From JAGOGN01 sp036652735 (lineage in GTDB: Bacteria > Bacillota > Clostridia > Lachnospirales > Lachnospiraceae), in assembly GCA_036652735.1 (NCBI GenBank), contig JAVVVI010000016.1:1-44506 (forward strand): a stretch of DNA of 44,506 nt, written 5' to 3'. The translations under genes and the position numbers were made by a program. Position 1 is the stretch's first letter; every line of letters starts with the position of its first letter. Under the pieces are notes generated by a model, which saw only the letters and a list, made by a program, of their open reading frames with translations, was not told where the DNA came from and ran no database searches. Positions 16,476-25,500 of this stretch are shown piece by piece.

Positions 16476-19400
16476 ATGTATAAGAAAGTATCAACAGATA
16501 TGAACTTTGTAGAGAGAGAAAAGGAAACAGAAAAGTTCTGGGAAGATCATAAAATATTTGAAAAGAGCATGAAAATCAGAGAGGAAAATGAGACATACAT
16601 GTTTTTTGACGGCCCTCCAACTGCCAATGGCAAGCCTCATATTGGACATGTATTGACGCGTGTTATTAAGGATATGATTCCTCGTTATCAGACAATGAAG
16701 GGGAAGTATGTTCCTAGAAAAGCAGGCTGGGATACGCATGGACTTCCGGTGGAAATAGAAGTTGAAAAATTACTGGGATTAGATGGGAAAGAGCAGATAG
16801 AAGAGTATGGATTAGCACCATTTATCTCAAAATGCAAGGAAAGTGTATGGAAGTATAAAGGAATGTGGGAAGATTTTTCAGCGACAGTGGGATTTTGGGC
16901 AGATATGGAGCATCCTTACGTGACCTATGATAACAATTATATCGAATCAGAATGGTGGGCATTAAAGGAGATTTGGGATAAGGGACTGTTATATAAGGGA
17001 TTTAAAATTGTTCCTTACTGTCCACGCTGCGGAACCCCGCTTTCCAGTCAGGAAGTGGCACAGGGATATAAGGATATTAAGGAAAAATCAGCAGTCGTGC
17101 GCTTTAAGGTAGTTGGTGAGGATGCATATTTTCTGGCATGGACAACAACGCCATGGACGCTTCCAAGTAATGTTGCACTTTGTGTAAATCCTACCGAAGA
17201 TTATGTGAAAGTAAGAGCAGATGGGTATACTTATTATCTTGCAGAAGCGTTGGTAGAGAAAAATCTGGGAGAAGAGACGCAGGTCCTGGAACGGATGAAG
17301 GGCAAAGATCTGGAATATAAAGAATACGAACCACTGTTTCCTTATGCCAATGGTTTATGTGAGCAGCAGCATAAGAAGGCATTTTTTCTTACCTGTGCAG
17401 ATTATGTTACCTTATCCGATGGTACAGGAGTGGTACATATTGCTCCGGCGTTTGGTGAAGATGATGCCCAGGTTGGCAGAAGATATCAACTGCCATTTGT
17501 TCAGCTGGTAAATGGAAAAGGAGAGCTGACACAGGAGACTCCTTGGTCGGGAATATTTTGTAAAAAGGCTGATCCACTTATTCTGGATGCACTGGAGGAG
17601 GCAGGTCTTTTATTTGATGCACCAAAATTTGAACATAGTTATCCACACTGCTGGAGATGTGATACCCCACTTATTTACTACGCACGGGAATCTTGGTTTA
17701 TTGAAATGACAAAAGTAAAGGAAGATTTAATTCGTAACAATAATACCATTCATTGGATTCCGGAAAGCATAGGAAAAGGGAGATTTGGAGACTGGCTTGA
17801 GAATGTTGTGGACTGGGGAATTTCAAGAAATCGTTATTGGGGTACACCTTTAAATATATGGGAATGTGAGTGTGGACAGCAACATGCCATTGGCAGCATT
17901 GAGGAATTAAAATCTATGTCCGACAACTGCCCGGAGGATATTGAACTCCATCGTCCGTACATTGATGAAGTTACAATTAAATGTCCACATTGTGGAAAGG
18001 AAATGCACAGGGTTCCTGAGGTGGTAGATTGTTGGTTTGATTCCGGTGCAATGCCATTTGCACAGCATCATTACCCATTTGAGAATCAGGAAGTATTTCA
18101 AAAGCAGTTTCCGGCAGATTTTATCTCGGAGGCAGTGGATCAGACCAGAGGGTGGTTCTATTCACTGTTAGCAATTTCAACACTGCTGTTTAATGAAGCT
18201 CCATATAAGAATGTTATCGTTCTGGGTCATGTACAGGATGAAAATGGTCAGAAGATGAGCAAGAGCAAGGGAAATGCAATAGATCCATTTGATGCATTAA
18301 ATAAATATGGAGCAGATGCGATTCGTTGGTACTTTTACGTAAATTCCGCTCCATGGCTTCCAAATCGATTCCACGGGGGAGCAGTAGCAGAGGGCCAACG
18401 AAAATTTATGGGAACACTTTGGAATACCTATGCATTCTTTGTACTGTATGCAAATATTGATGAATTTGATGCGACCAAATATACGTTAGACTATGATAAA
18501 CTGCCGGTGATGGACAAATGGGTATTGTCGAAGCTAAATACCCTGATTGATACAGTGGACACCAATCTCAGCAACTATAAAATTCCGGAAAGTGCAAGAG
18601 CATTGCAGGAGTTTGTAGATGATTTGAGTAACTGGTATGTAAGAAGAAGCAGAGAACGATTCTGGGCAAAAGGAATGGAGCAGGATAAAATCAATGCCTA
18701 TATGACACTCTATACAGCGCTTGTAACCGTAAGTAAGATTGCAGCGCCTATGGTTCCATTTATGTCAGAGGAGATTTATCAAAATCTAGTTGGAAGCATT
18801 GATCTTAGTGCACCCGAAAGTGTTCACCTTTGCGATTTTCCGGTTTCGAACAGTTGTTTTGTGGATAAAGAACTGGAGAAAAATATGGATGCTGTATTAA
18901 AAATTGTTGTTCTTGGAAGAGCCTGCAGAAACAATGCAGCTATAAAAAACAGACAGCCCATTGGTTCCATGTTTGTAAAAGCACCAACTATGTTATCTGA
19001 ATTTTATACACAAATTATCGCTGAGGAATTAAATGTAAAAGAAGTCCGTTTCAAAGAAGACGTAAGTGCGTATACCGACTATACATTTAAACCACAGCTA
19101 AAAACAGTTGGACCGAAATATGGTAAGCTTCTTGGAAAAATACAGGGAGAATTAAAGAGCCTTAATGGCAACAAGGCCATGGAGGAACTGAAAAAAGAGG
19201 GTGTATTGACACTGGTTTCCGGGGAAGTGAAGCTGACCCAGGAAGATCTTCTGATTACCATGTCCCAGATGGAGGGATATATGACCGAAGGAGACAATGA
19301 GGTTACCGTTGTTCTTGATACGAATCTTACACCGGAACTTTTAGAGGAAGGTGCAGTAAGAGAGATTATCAGTAAAGTGCAGACGATGAGAAAAGAAGCC

Positions 19401-19598
19401 GGTTTTGAAGTTATGGATAAAATCAGATTATCCTATCAGACAGAAGGCACAATTGCAGGAATCTTTGAGACACATGAGGAAGAAATAAAATCAGAGGTGC
19501 TGGCACTGGAACTTACAAAGGGAACAATCACCGGTTATGAAAAAGAATGGAAGATAAACGGGGAAACGGTTATCCTGGGTGTAGAAAAACAAATATAA
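16476..19598 (+). CDS. ileS: Isoleucyl-tRNA synthetase (IleRS2-like)
   Basis: Charges tRNA-Ile with isoleucine. The 1040-residue class Ia synthetase has the HIGH motif at 55-58 in GKPHIGHVL, a CP1 editing domain (about 190-400, with WTTTPWTLPSN and GTGVVHIAPAFGEDD), zinc-binding cysteine pairs CPRC and CPHC, the signature WFDSGAMPFAQ, and KMSKS at 593-597. The C-terminal half has the anticodon-binding domain. Length and the absence of a C-terminal four-cysteine zinc finger suggest the type 2 (eukaryote-like) IleRS, a group often insensitive to mupirocin; that is inference. GAGGAG precedes the ATG. It is monocistronic, between the T-box leader and a strong terminator. Confidence 0.96.
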   Translation: MYKKVSTDMNFVEREKETEKFWEDHKIFEKSMKIREENETYMFFDGPPTANGKPHIGHVLTRVIKDMIPRYQTMKGKYVPRKAGWDTHGLPVEIEVEKLLGLDGKEQIEEYGLAPFISKCKESVWKYKGMWEDFSATVGFWADMEHPYVTYDNNYIESEWWALKEIWDKGLLYKGFKIVPYCPRCGTPLSSQEVAQGYKDIKEKSAVVRFKVVGEDAYFLAWTTTPWTLPSNVALCVNPTEDYVKVRADGYTYYLAEALVEKNLGEETQVLERMKGKDLEYKEYEPLFPYANGLCEQQHKKAFFLTCADYVTLSDGTGVVHIAPAFGEDDAQVGRRYQLPFVQLVNGKGELTQETPWSGIFCKKADPLILDALEEAGLLFDAPKFEHSYPHCWRCDTPLIYYARESWFIEMTKVKEDLIRNNNTIHWIPESIGKGRFGDWLENVVDWGISRNRYWGTPLNIWECECGQQHAIGSIEELKSMSDNCPEDIELHRPYIDEVTIKCPHCGKEMHRVPEVVDCWFDSGAMPFAQHHYPFENQEVFQKQFPADFISEAVDQTRGWFYSLLAISTLLFNEAPYKNVIVLGHVQDENGQKMSKSKGNAIDPFDALNKYGADAIRWYFYVNSAPWLPNRFHGGAVAEGQRKFMGTLWNTYAFFVLYANIDEFDATKYTLDYDKLPVMDKWVLSKLNTLIDTVDTNLSNYKIPESARALQEFVDDLSNWYVRRSRERFWAKGMEQDKINAYMTLYTALVTVSKIAAPMVPFMSEEIYQNLVGSIDLSAPESVHLCDFPVSNSCFVDKELEKNMDAVLKIVVLGRACRNNAAIKNRQPIGSMFVKAPTMLSEFYTQIIAEELNVKEVRFKEDVSAYTDYTFKPQLKTVGPKYGKLLGKIQGELKSLNGNKAMEELKKEGVLTLVSGEVKLTQEDLLITMSQMEGYMTEGDNEVTVVLDTNLTPELLEEGAVREIISKVQTMRKEAGFEVMDKIRLSYQTEGTIAGIFETHEEEIKSEVLALELTKGTITGYEKEWKINGETVILGVEKQI

Positions 19599-19621
19599 GA
19601 AAATTCAATAAATCTATTAAA

Positions 19622-19661
19622 AATATACATGGAATGAATTCGTTCTATGTATATTTTTTTT
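19622..19661 (+). terminator. Strong Rho-independent terminator after ileS
   Basis: AATATACATGGAA (19622-19634) pairs along 13 positions with TTCTATGTATATT (19643-19655) with one G-T pair, loop of 8, then an eight-T run (19654-19661). Confidence 0.9.
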
Positions 19662-19663
19662 GT

Positions 19664-19691
19664 ATGCAATAAAACACGGTTCTGAAGCATT
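19664..19691 (+). promoter_or_regulatory. 28-nt conserved upstream element, copy A
   Basis: ATGCAATAAAACAC (19664-19677) and AAGCATT (19685-19691) occur 32 nt before the first RsgI-like gene. The same two blocks, with the same total length of 28 nt, precede the second gene at 20385-20412. There is no good TTGACA/TATAAT pair here, so it may be a promoter for an alternative sigma factor; ATGC and GCAT at the ends also form an inverted repeat that a regulator could bind. Confidence 0.5.
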
Positions 19692-19722
19692 CTAATTAAG
19701 TAAGCACATAGGAGGAAAGAAA

Positions 19723-20370
19723 ATGAAGATCACAAAAAGGGGAATACATGCAGCAGCAATCTGTTTGGGAGTAGTAGCTGCCATTGGTTTAATAGGAGGA
19801 TATGGTTCTTCCAAAGAAGACTATTTCACCATGGATATTAATCCAAGTATGGAATTTAAGCTAAATCATATGGGAAAAGTCGGATCGGTACAGAGCAGTA
19901 ATGCAGATGCACAGGAGCTACTTGCAGGATATAATGGAAAAAATAAAGAAGTGGAACAGGTAGTAAAGGAAGTCATTGAGTTGCTGGTACTAAACGGTTA
20001 TATAAAGGAAACAAGAGAAAACGATATTTTAATCAGTGTAGAAAAAGGAAATCAATCCCAGAAGTTATTAACAAGGGTGAAAAGAAGTATTCAGGAATCG
20101 TTGGTTTTAAAGCAGGTAGATGCCATGGTCATTTCCCAAAAAATAGAGAAAAACAGGGTACTTACAAGGAAAGCGGAAAAGAATTGCATATCTCCGGGTA
20201 AGATGTCTCTGATCCATAAAATCGTGGCGGAAAATCAGGAGATAACAGAAGAGGAATTGGTTCATTTAAGAATTAGCGATTTACTGGATTTTGCGTCAGC
20301 AAAGGGAACGCAGACAAGAAAGCTGGTTGATAAAATAGAAAATTTGGAAGTATATTCTTATATAAAATAA
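19723..20370 (+). CDS. RsgI-like extracytoplasmic protein without anti-sigma domain (copy A)
   Basis: A 215-residue protein. A basic N-terminus is followed by a membrane segment (about 8-27) and then a region like the conserved middle domain of RsgI anti-sigma-I factors: YFTMDINPSMEFKLNHMGKV, LLAGYNGKNKEVEQVV and NDILISVEKG. The Asn-Pro pair N40-P41 sits where RsgI proteins are reported to self-cleave. The cytoplasmic RsgI N-terminal sigma-binding domain is absent: only seven residues precede the membrane segment. It should sit in the membrane facing out. GGAGG precedes the ATG. A paralogue follows 97 nt later. The C-terminal half is more basic than the paralogue's and has diverged (KNRVLTRKAEKN). 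Function unknown; it could be a sensor fragment, a decoy, or a structural surface protein. Confidence 0.7.
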   Translation: MKITKRGIHAAAICLGVVAAIGLIGGYGSSKEDYFTMDINPSMEFKLNHMGKVGSVQSSNADAQELLAGYNGKNKEVEQVVKEVIELLVLNGYIKETRENDILISVEKGNQSQKLLTRVKRSIQESLVLKQVDAMVISQKIEKNRVLTRKAEKNCISPGKMSLIHKIVAENQEITEEELVHLRISDLLDFASAKGTQTRKLVDKIENLEVYSYIK

Positions 20371-20384
20371 AAAAATAAAAAAGA

Positions 20385-20412
20385 ATGCAATAAAAACACA
20401 ACTTCAAGCATT
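20385..20412 (+). promoter_or_regulatory. 28-nt conserved upstream element, copy B
   Basis: ATGCAATAAAAACAC (20385-20399) and AAGCATT (20406-20412), 56 nt before the second RsgI-like gene. The outer AATGC and GCATT make an inverted repeat. An added A in the first block is compensated by a shorter gap, so the 28-nt length matches copy A. Confidence 0.5.
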
Positions 20413-20467
20413 TTACTAGTATAAGAGAACAAAACAAACAAAACAGCCAATAAAGGAGGAAAAGATT

Positions 20468-21475
20468 ATGAAAACAACAAAAAAGGGACTTATCATTGCA
20501 GCAATATGTATCGGATTACTGGTGGGGATATTCGCAACCGGGAAATATTTTACCTCAGAGGATCAGTACTTTGCATTGGACATTAATCCAAGTATTGAAT
20601 TTAAAACAAATCATTTAGGAAAAATTGCATCCATTCATACTTCAAATGCAGATGCAGAAAAATTATTAGCAGGGTACAAAGGTGAGAATAAAGAAGTTGA
20701 AGTTGTAATTCAAGAAGTATTAGAGTTACTTATTGCAAATGGTTATATCGGCGATACAACTAAAAATGATATTTTAATCAGTGTTGAGAATAATGACCAA
20801 TCAAAAGAATTACTTGAAAGAGTAGAAAAAAGCATTAAAGGATATCTAACCGGCAAGAAAGTAAATGCAACTGTAATTTCACAGAAAATAGATGCAAATG
20901 GTAAATTGATTGCAGATGCAGATAAAAACCAAATATCCGCAGGAAAAATGGCATTGATTGAAAAAATCATGGCAGGAGATACCACAATTACACCGGAAGA
21001 ACTTACCGGATTACGCATCAGTGATTTGTTGGAATTCGCAGCAGCAAAAGGGATGTCCGTAGAAGATTTAGTGGAAAAAATTGATGGCGCAGAAGACTCC
21101 TACGATTCAGAGGCATTCGATATTCTGGAAGATGAGTTGGATGATATGGACGATGCAGATGATGAAGACGACGCAGATGATGCAGATGATGAAGACGACG
21201 CAGACGATGCAGATGATGAAGAAGATGCAGACGATGCAGACGAAGATGACGAAGACGATGCAGATGATGCAGACGAAGATGATGCAGATGATGCAGACGA
21301 TGAAGATGACAAAGACGATGCAGACGATGAAGATGACAAAGACGATGCAGACGACGAAGACGACAAAGACGATGCAGATGATAAAAAAGACGCAGATCAA
21401 GAAGATAATGAAGATGATGAAGACGACGACAATGAAGACGACGATGAAGAAGAGGAAGAAGACGACGAAGATTAA
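20468..21475 (+). CDS. RsgI-like extracytoplasmic protein with long Asp/Glu tail (copy B)
   Basis: A 335-residue paralogue of the preceding gene. Membrane segment about 8-27; RsgI-type middle domain with YFALDINPSIEFKTNHLGKI (Asn-Pro again at 40-41), LLAGYKGENKEVEVVI, NDILISVENN, and an ISAGKMALIEKIMAG segment typical of the family. From about residue 220 to the end the chain is almost only D, E, A and K in units such as DDADDEDDADD, giving a very acidic, disordered tail that could bind calcium or basic surface polymers. As in copy A, no cytoplasmic anti-sigma domain exists. AAGGAGG lies just before the ATG. The tail DNA (about 21130-21472) is a degenerate tandem repeat liable to length change. 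No sigI-like gene is in the window. Confidence 0.7.
   Translation: MKTTKKGLIIAAICIGLLVGIFATGKYFTSEDQYFALDINPSIEFKTNHLGKIASIHTSNADAEKLLAGYKGENKEVEVVIQEVLELLIANGYIGDTTKNDILISVENNDQSKELLERVEKSIKGYLTGKKVNATVISQKIDANGKLIADADKNQISAGKMALIEKIMAGDTTITPEELTGLRISDLLEFAAAKGMSVEDLVEKIDGAEDSYDSEAFDILEDELDDMDDADDEDDADDADDEDDADDADDEEDADDADEDDEDDADDADEDDADDADDEDDKDDADDEDDKDDADDEDDKDDADDKKDADQEDNEDDEDDDNEDDDEEEEEDDED
21130..21472 (+). repeat. Degenerate GAT/GAC/GCA trinucleotide-type repeat encoding the acidic tail
   Basis: Imperfect tandem units built from GATGCAGATGATGAAGAC-like blocks, with synonymous GAT/GAC exchange between units. It produces long but spurious open frames in several other frames and on the other strand (Ser-rich, Ile/Cys-rich and His/Leu-rich). 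Confidence 0.8.
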
Positions 21476-21518
21476 TCGTTAAGAAAATTGAAAAGTACAA
21501 GTAGTTCATTTCATGGAA

Positions 21519-21545
21519 GGGGCTGTCACGTGTGACAGCCCCTTT
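21519..21545. terminator. Perfect hairpin between convergent genes, probable terminator
   Basis: GGGGCTGTCAC (21519-21529) is a perfect inverted repeat of GTGACAGCCCC (21532-21542). Only three T follow on the + strand and the - strand side is not T-rich, so termination strength is uncertain, but its place between two convergent genes fits. Confidence 0.6.
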
Positions 21546-21554
21546 GGATGTGGA

Positions 21555-22403
21555 TTATTCCTGCAGGCGTCGATTCTTCATGCCGGTTTCGTAGAGTACC
21601 ATACCCATAAAAATAATGAGGATTCCAATGGTGCTGACAGCAATATTTTTAGAAAGAGTATTGCTGATGTCTTGAAATTGGATAATGGAACCCAGAAAAT
21701 TAAATATTATATGAAAAATGATAGAACCCCAGATGCTTTTGGTTCGGTGATAAATATACCCCAGAAACAGTCCCGCAAGGAAAGCATAAGTTCCCTGGAT
21801 TATATTCATGTGCATAATCCCAAAAAGCAGGGCTTGAAGAATATTGGCAGCCCAGAAGGGAAGGGCTTTTTCAGCATAATGCAGGGTAACTCCACGAAAG
21901 ATTAATTCTTCATGAATGGGTGCACCAATTACGCTATAAATAAAAAATATAATAACGGTAAGGGTACTGCCACCGGTAGAGCTTTTCATAAGTGCATTGA
22001 AAGTCCGAAACCATTCCGGGTGAATGAGCTCAATTCCGGAATACAGATAATTAATAAAAATCTGAAAACCAAAAGATAAGAAAACAATGCCAAGAATTGC
22101 CAAGGGAGTCAGCATTTTTTTGAAAGGAATGGATTTACTGTGGTCTCTTTTTTTATTATACCAATAAGCAAAGACCAGAGAACTTAAAATTGCCCAGAAT
22201 ATTACAACAATAACGGAAAAATCTGCATGCAATATGGAGTCCATTAAATTATTCAGTATAGAAACAAAATTCATTTGTTCCGGGGCCGTGTTAATCTTAA
22301 ATATTGCATAATAAAATAAAACGGGAATTGAAACCAAAAATTGAATTCCAAGTGATAAAAGTAAAGGTAAAATACAAAATAAAACTCTGCCGATTTTTCT
22401 CAT
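21555..22403 (-). CDS. CPBP family intramembrane metalloprotease (CAAX-like)
   Basis: A 282-residue membrane protein with about eight hydrophobic helices. The Abi/CPBP protease motifs are present: HEELIFR with E165, E166 and R170, FGIMHMN, and HIIFNF near the C-terminus. Family members cut substrates within the membrane or have immunity roles. The start chosen is the ATG complementary to 22401-22403, preceded on that strand by GGGGTG; a longer frame from 22442 would begin upstream of this site and is less likely. A promoter lies upstream at 22445-22473. It converges on the acidic RsgI-like gene, 79 nt away; because RsgI signalling uses intramembrane proteolysis elsewhere, a functional link is possible but unproven. 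Confidence 0.85.
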   Translation of the reverse strand: MRKIGRVLFCILPLLLSLGIQFLVSIPVLFYYAIFKINTAPEQMNFVSILNNLMDSILHADFSVIVVIFWAILSSLVFAYWYNKKRDHSKSIPFKKMLTPLAILGIVFLSFGFQIFINYLYSGIELIHPEWFRTFNALMKSSTGGSTLTVIIFFIYSVIGAPIHEELIFRGVTLHYAEKALPFWAANILQALLFGIMHMNIIQGTYAFLAGLFLGYIYHRTKSIWGSIIFHIIFNFLGSIIQFQDISNTLSKNIAVSTIGILIIFMGMVLYETGMKNRRLQE

Positions 22404-22444
22404 AAAACACCCCTTATAATATGTAGTTTGAATCATTTCCAATA

Positions 22445-22473
22445 ATTATAGCAGAATAACAGTAGAAAAACAA
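22445..22473 (-). promoter_or_regulatory. Promoter for the CPBP protease gene (minus strand)
   Basis: On the minus strand TTGTTT (22473-22468) and TATAAT (22450-22445) are separated by 17 nt, 42 nt upstream of the chosen ATG. The -10 is perfect, the -35 is partial. Confidence 0.5.
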
Positions 22474-22525
22474 CGGAATGTTTGATATGATAGAGGAAGA
22501 AGAGTTTAGAACCGGAGGAGATAAA

Positions 22526-25500
22526 ATGTCTTTTGCACACTTACATGTCCATACCGAATATAGTTTACTGGATGGATCAAATAAGATAAAAGAATATGTA
22601 AACAGAGTAAAAGAATTGGGAATGAATGCAGCGGCAATTACGGACCATGGAGTAATGTTTGGAGTAATTGAATTTTACAAAGCAGCAACAGAAGCGGGTA
22701 TTAACCCAATTATTGGATGCGAAGTATATGTTGCACCGGAATCAAGACTGGATCGTGAGTTGGGATCAGGGGAAGACCGTTATTATCACCTGGTATTATT
22801 AGCGGAGAATCATGTAGGATACCAAAATCTAATGAAAATAGTGTCTCTTGGCTTTAAGGAGGGATTTTATTATAAACCCAGAGTAGACAAAGAGGTTCTG
22901 GAGAAGTTTCACGAAGGAATAATTTGTTTGAGTGGCTGCCTTGCCGGTGAAGTACAAAAAAATCTTTCCAGAGGACTATATGAGGAGGGAAAATCAGCAG
23001 CACTTTGTTATCAGCAGATTTTCGGAGAACATAATTTCTTTTTGGAATTACAGGATCACGGGATACCGGAGCAGCGGCAGGTGAATCAGCAGCTCCTACG
23101 TTTGAGCCAACAGACAGGAATTGAGCTGGTTGCCACCAATGATGTACATTATACGTATGCAGAAGATGCGGATTCCCATGATATTTTATTGTGTATTCAG
23201 ACAGGAAAAAAGTTAAGTGACGAGAATAGAATGCGATACCAGGGTGGACAGTATTATGTAAAGTCAGAGGAGGAAATGAAAGAATTATTTCCTTATGCAT
23301 GTTTCGCAGTCGAGAATACACAGAAAATAGCAGACAGATGTCATGTGGAAATTGAATTTGGAGTAACGAAGCTTCCTAAATTTGCGGTACCGGAGGGAGT
23401 TACTTCTTGGGAGTATTTAAACCAGCTTTGTGACGATGGACTGAAAAAGCGCTATCCGGGGAGCACGGACCAGGTAAGGCCAAGGTTGGAATATGAATTA
23501 AATATAATAAAAGAAATGGGTTACGTAGATTATTTTTTAATAGTCTGGGATTTTATTCACTATGCCATGAAGCACGATATTATGGTGGGACCCGGAAGAG
23601 GAAGTGCGGCAGGAAGCATTGTATCTTATGTGTTGTGGATAACCAATATTGATCCATTGCGCTATAATTTACTATTTGAACGGTTTCTCAATCCGGAACG
23701 GGTATCCATGCCGGATATTGATGTGGATTTCTGCTTTGAACGAAGGCAGGAAGTGATTGATTATGTAGTGGAAAAATATGGGAAGGACCAGGTGGTTCAG
23801 ATTGTAACCTTTGGAACGCTGGCAGCAAGAGGTGTTATTCGGGATGTGGGACGGGTAATGGATCTGCCATATACCTTTGTGGATACCATTGCCAAAAACA
23901 TACCAACAGAACTGGGAATCACAATCGAAAAAGCATTGAAAATGAATCCGGAATTACGAAAGTTATATGAGACGGATGACAGCGTACGAACGCTTATTGA
24001 TATGTCCAAACGCCTGGAAGGACTGCCAAGGCATACCTCTATGCATGCGGCAGGGGTGGTCATTAGCCAAAAACCGGTAGATGAATATGTACCATTGTCC
24101 AGAGCTTCGGATGGATCCATTACCACACAGTACACCATGACCGTTCTGGAAGAACTGGGATTATTAAAGATGGATTTTCTGGGACTGCGGACGTTGACGG
24201 TGCTTCAGAATGCGGTGAAGTTTATCTATAAGAGCCAGAATCAAGTGATCGATTTGGAAAAAATCAACTTCGAGGATAAGGCGGTACTGAATTCAATTGG
24301 AGCCGGCAGAACCGAGGGGGTATTTCAACTGGAAAGTGCGGGAATGACCAGCTTTATGAAAGAACTGAAACCGGAAAACCTAGAGGATTTGATAGCAGGA
24401 ATATCCCTTTATCGTCCGGGACCTATGGATTTTATACCTTCATATATACGTGGAAAGAATAATGCAGAGGCAATTACCTATGACTGCCCTCAGCTGGAAC
24501 CAATTTTGGCACCGACCTATGGCTGTATTGTATATCAGGAACAGGTTATGCAAATTGTGCGTGATCTTGCAGGGTATACCCTTGGCAGGAGTGATTTGGT
24601 ACGAAGAGCAATGTCTAAGAAAAAAGCGGCTGTAATGGAAAAAGAACGGCAGAATTTTGTGTATGGAAATGTGGAGGAAGGGGTTCCGGGCTGTGTGGCA
24701 AATGGAATCAATGAGAAAATAGCCAATAAAATATATGATGACATGACAGATTTTGCAAAATATGCCTTTAACAAATCACATGCTGCAGGATATGCAGTGG
24801 TTGCCTATGAGACTGCATTTTTGAAATATTATTATCCGGTAGAGTATATGGCGGCACTGATGTCTTCTGTAATCGATAATTCTTCCAAGGTGTCGGAATA
24901 TATACTGACCTGCAGAAGAATGGGAATTGCAGTACTCCCTCCGGACATTAATGAAGGGGAAGGCAGATTTTCAGTCTCACAGGGAAAGATTCGCTATGGA
25001 CTCTCGGCAATTAAAAGTATTGGAAGACCGGTAGTGGAAGCAATCATTGCGGAGCGGGAACTTCGTGGTAAATTTTTAAGTTTAACCGATTTTATTCAGC
25101 GGCTGTCATCCAAAGAAGTGAATAAACGAACGATTGAGAATATGGTAAAAGCAGGAGCATTTGATACCCTTTCGGTAACAAGAAAACAGGCGATGCTGAT
25201 TTATCCCGCAATTGTAGAAAAAACGGCACAACAGAAAAAAAATACCCTGGAGGGACAGATGAGTCTCTTTGATTTTGCGTCAGAGGAGTTAAAAGATCAA
25301 TATGAGATTAAACTTCCGGAGGTAGGGGAATATGATAAAGAAACTTATCTTGCGTTGGAGAAGGAAGTACTGGGTGTTTATATTAGCGGACACCCGCTGG
25401 AAGAATATGAGGAACGCTGGAGACGTAATATATCAGCTGTGACTACAGATTTTCTATTGGATGATGAACTGGGAAAAAGCAGGGTTACAGATGGACAGAA

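Noticed and set aside
21130..21472. CRISPR-like array
   Set aside because: Units are short, contiguous, degenerate and coding; no unique spacers.
21018..21509. Long frames on both strands across the acidic repeat (Ser-, His/Leu- and Ile/Cys-rich)
   Set aside because: Shadows of the GAT/GAC/GCA repeat that encodes the Asp/Glu tail.
21513..21905. 130-residue plus-strand frame after the hairpin
   Set aside because: Opposite the CPBP protease gene; starts inside the terminator hairpin and has no domain.
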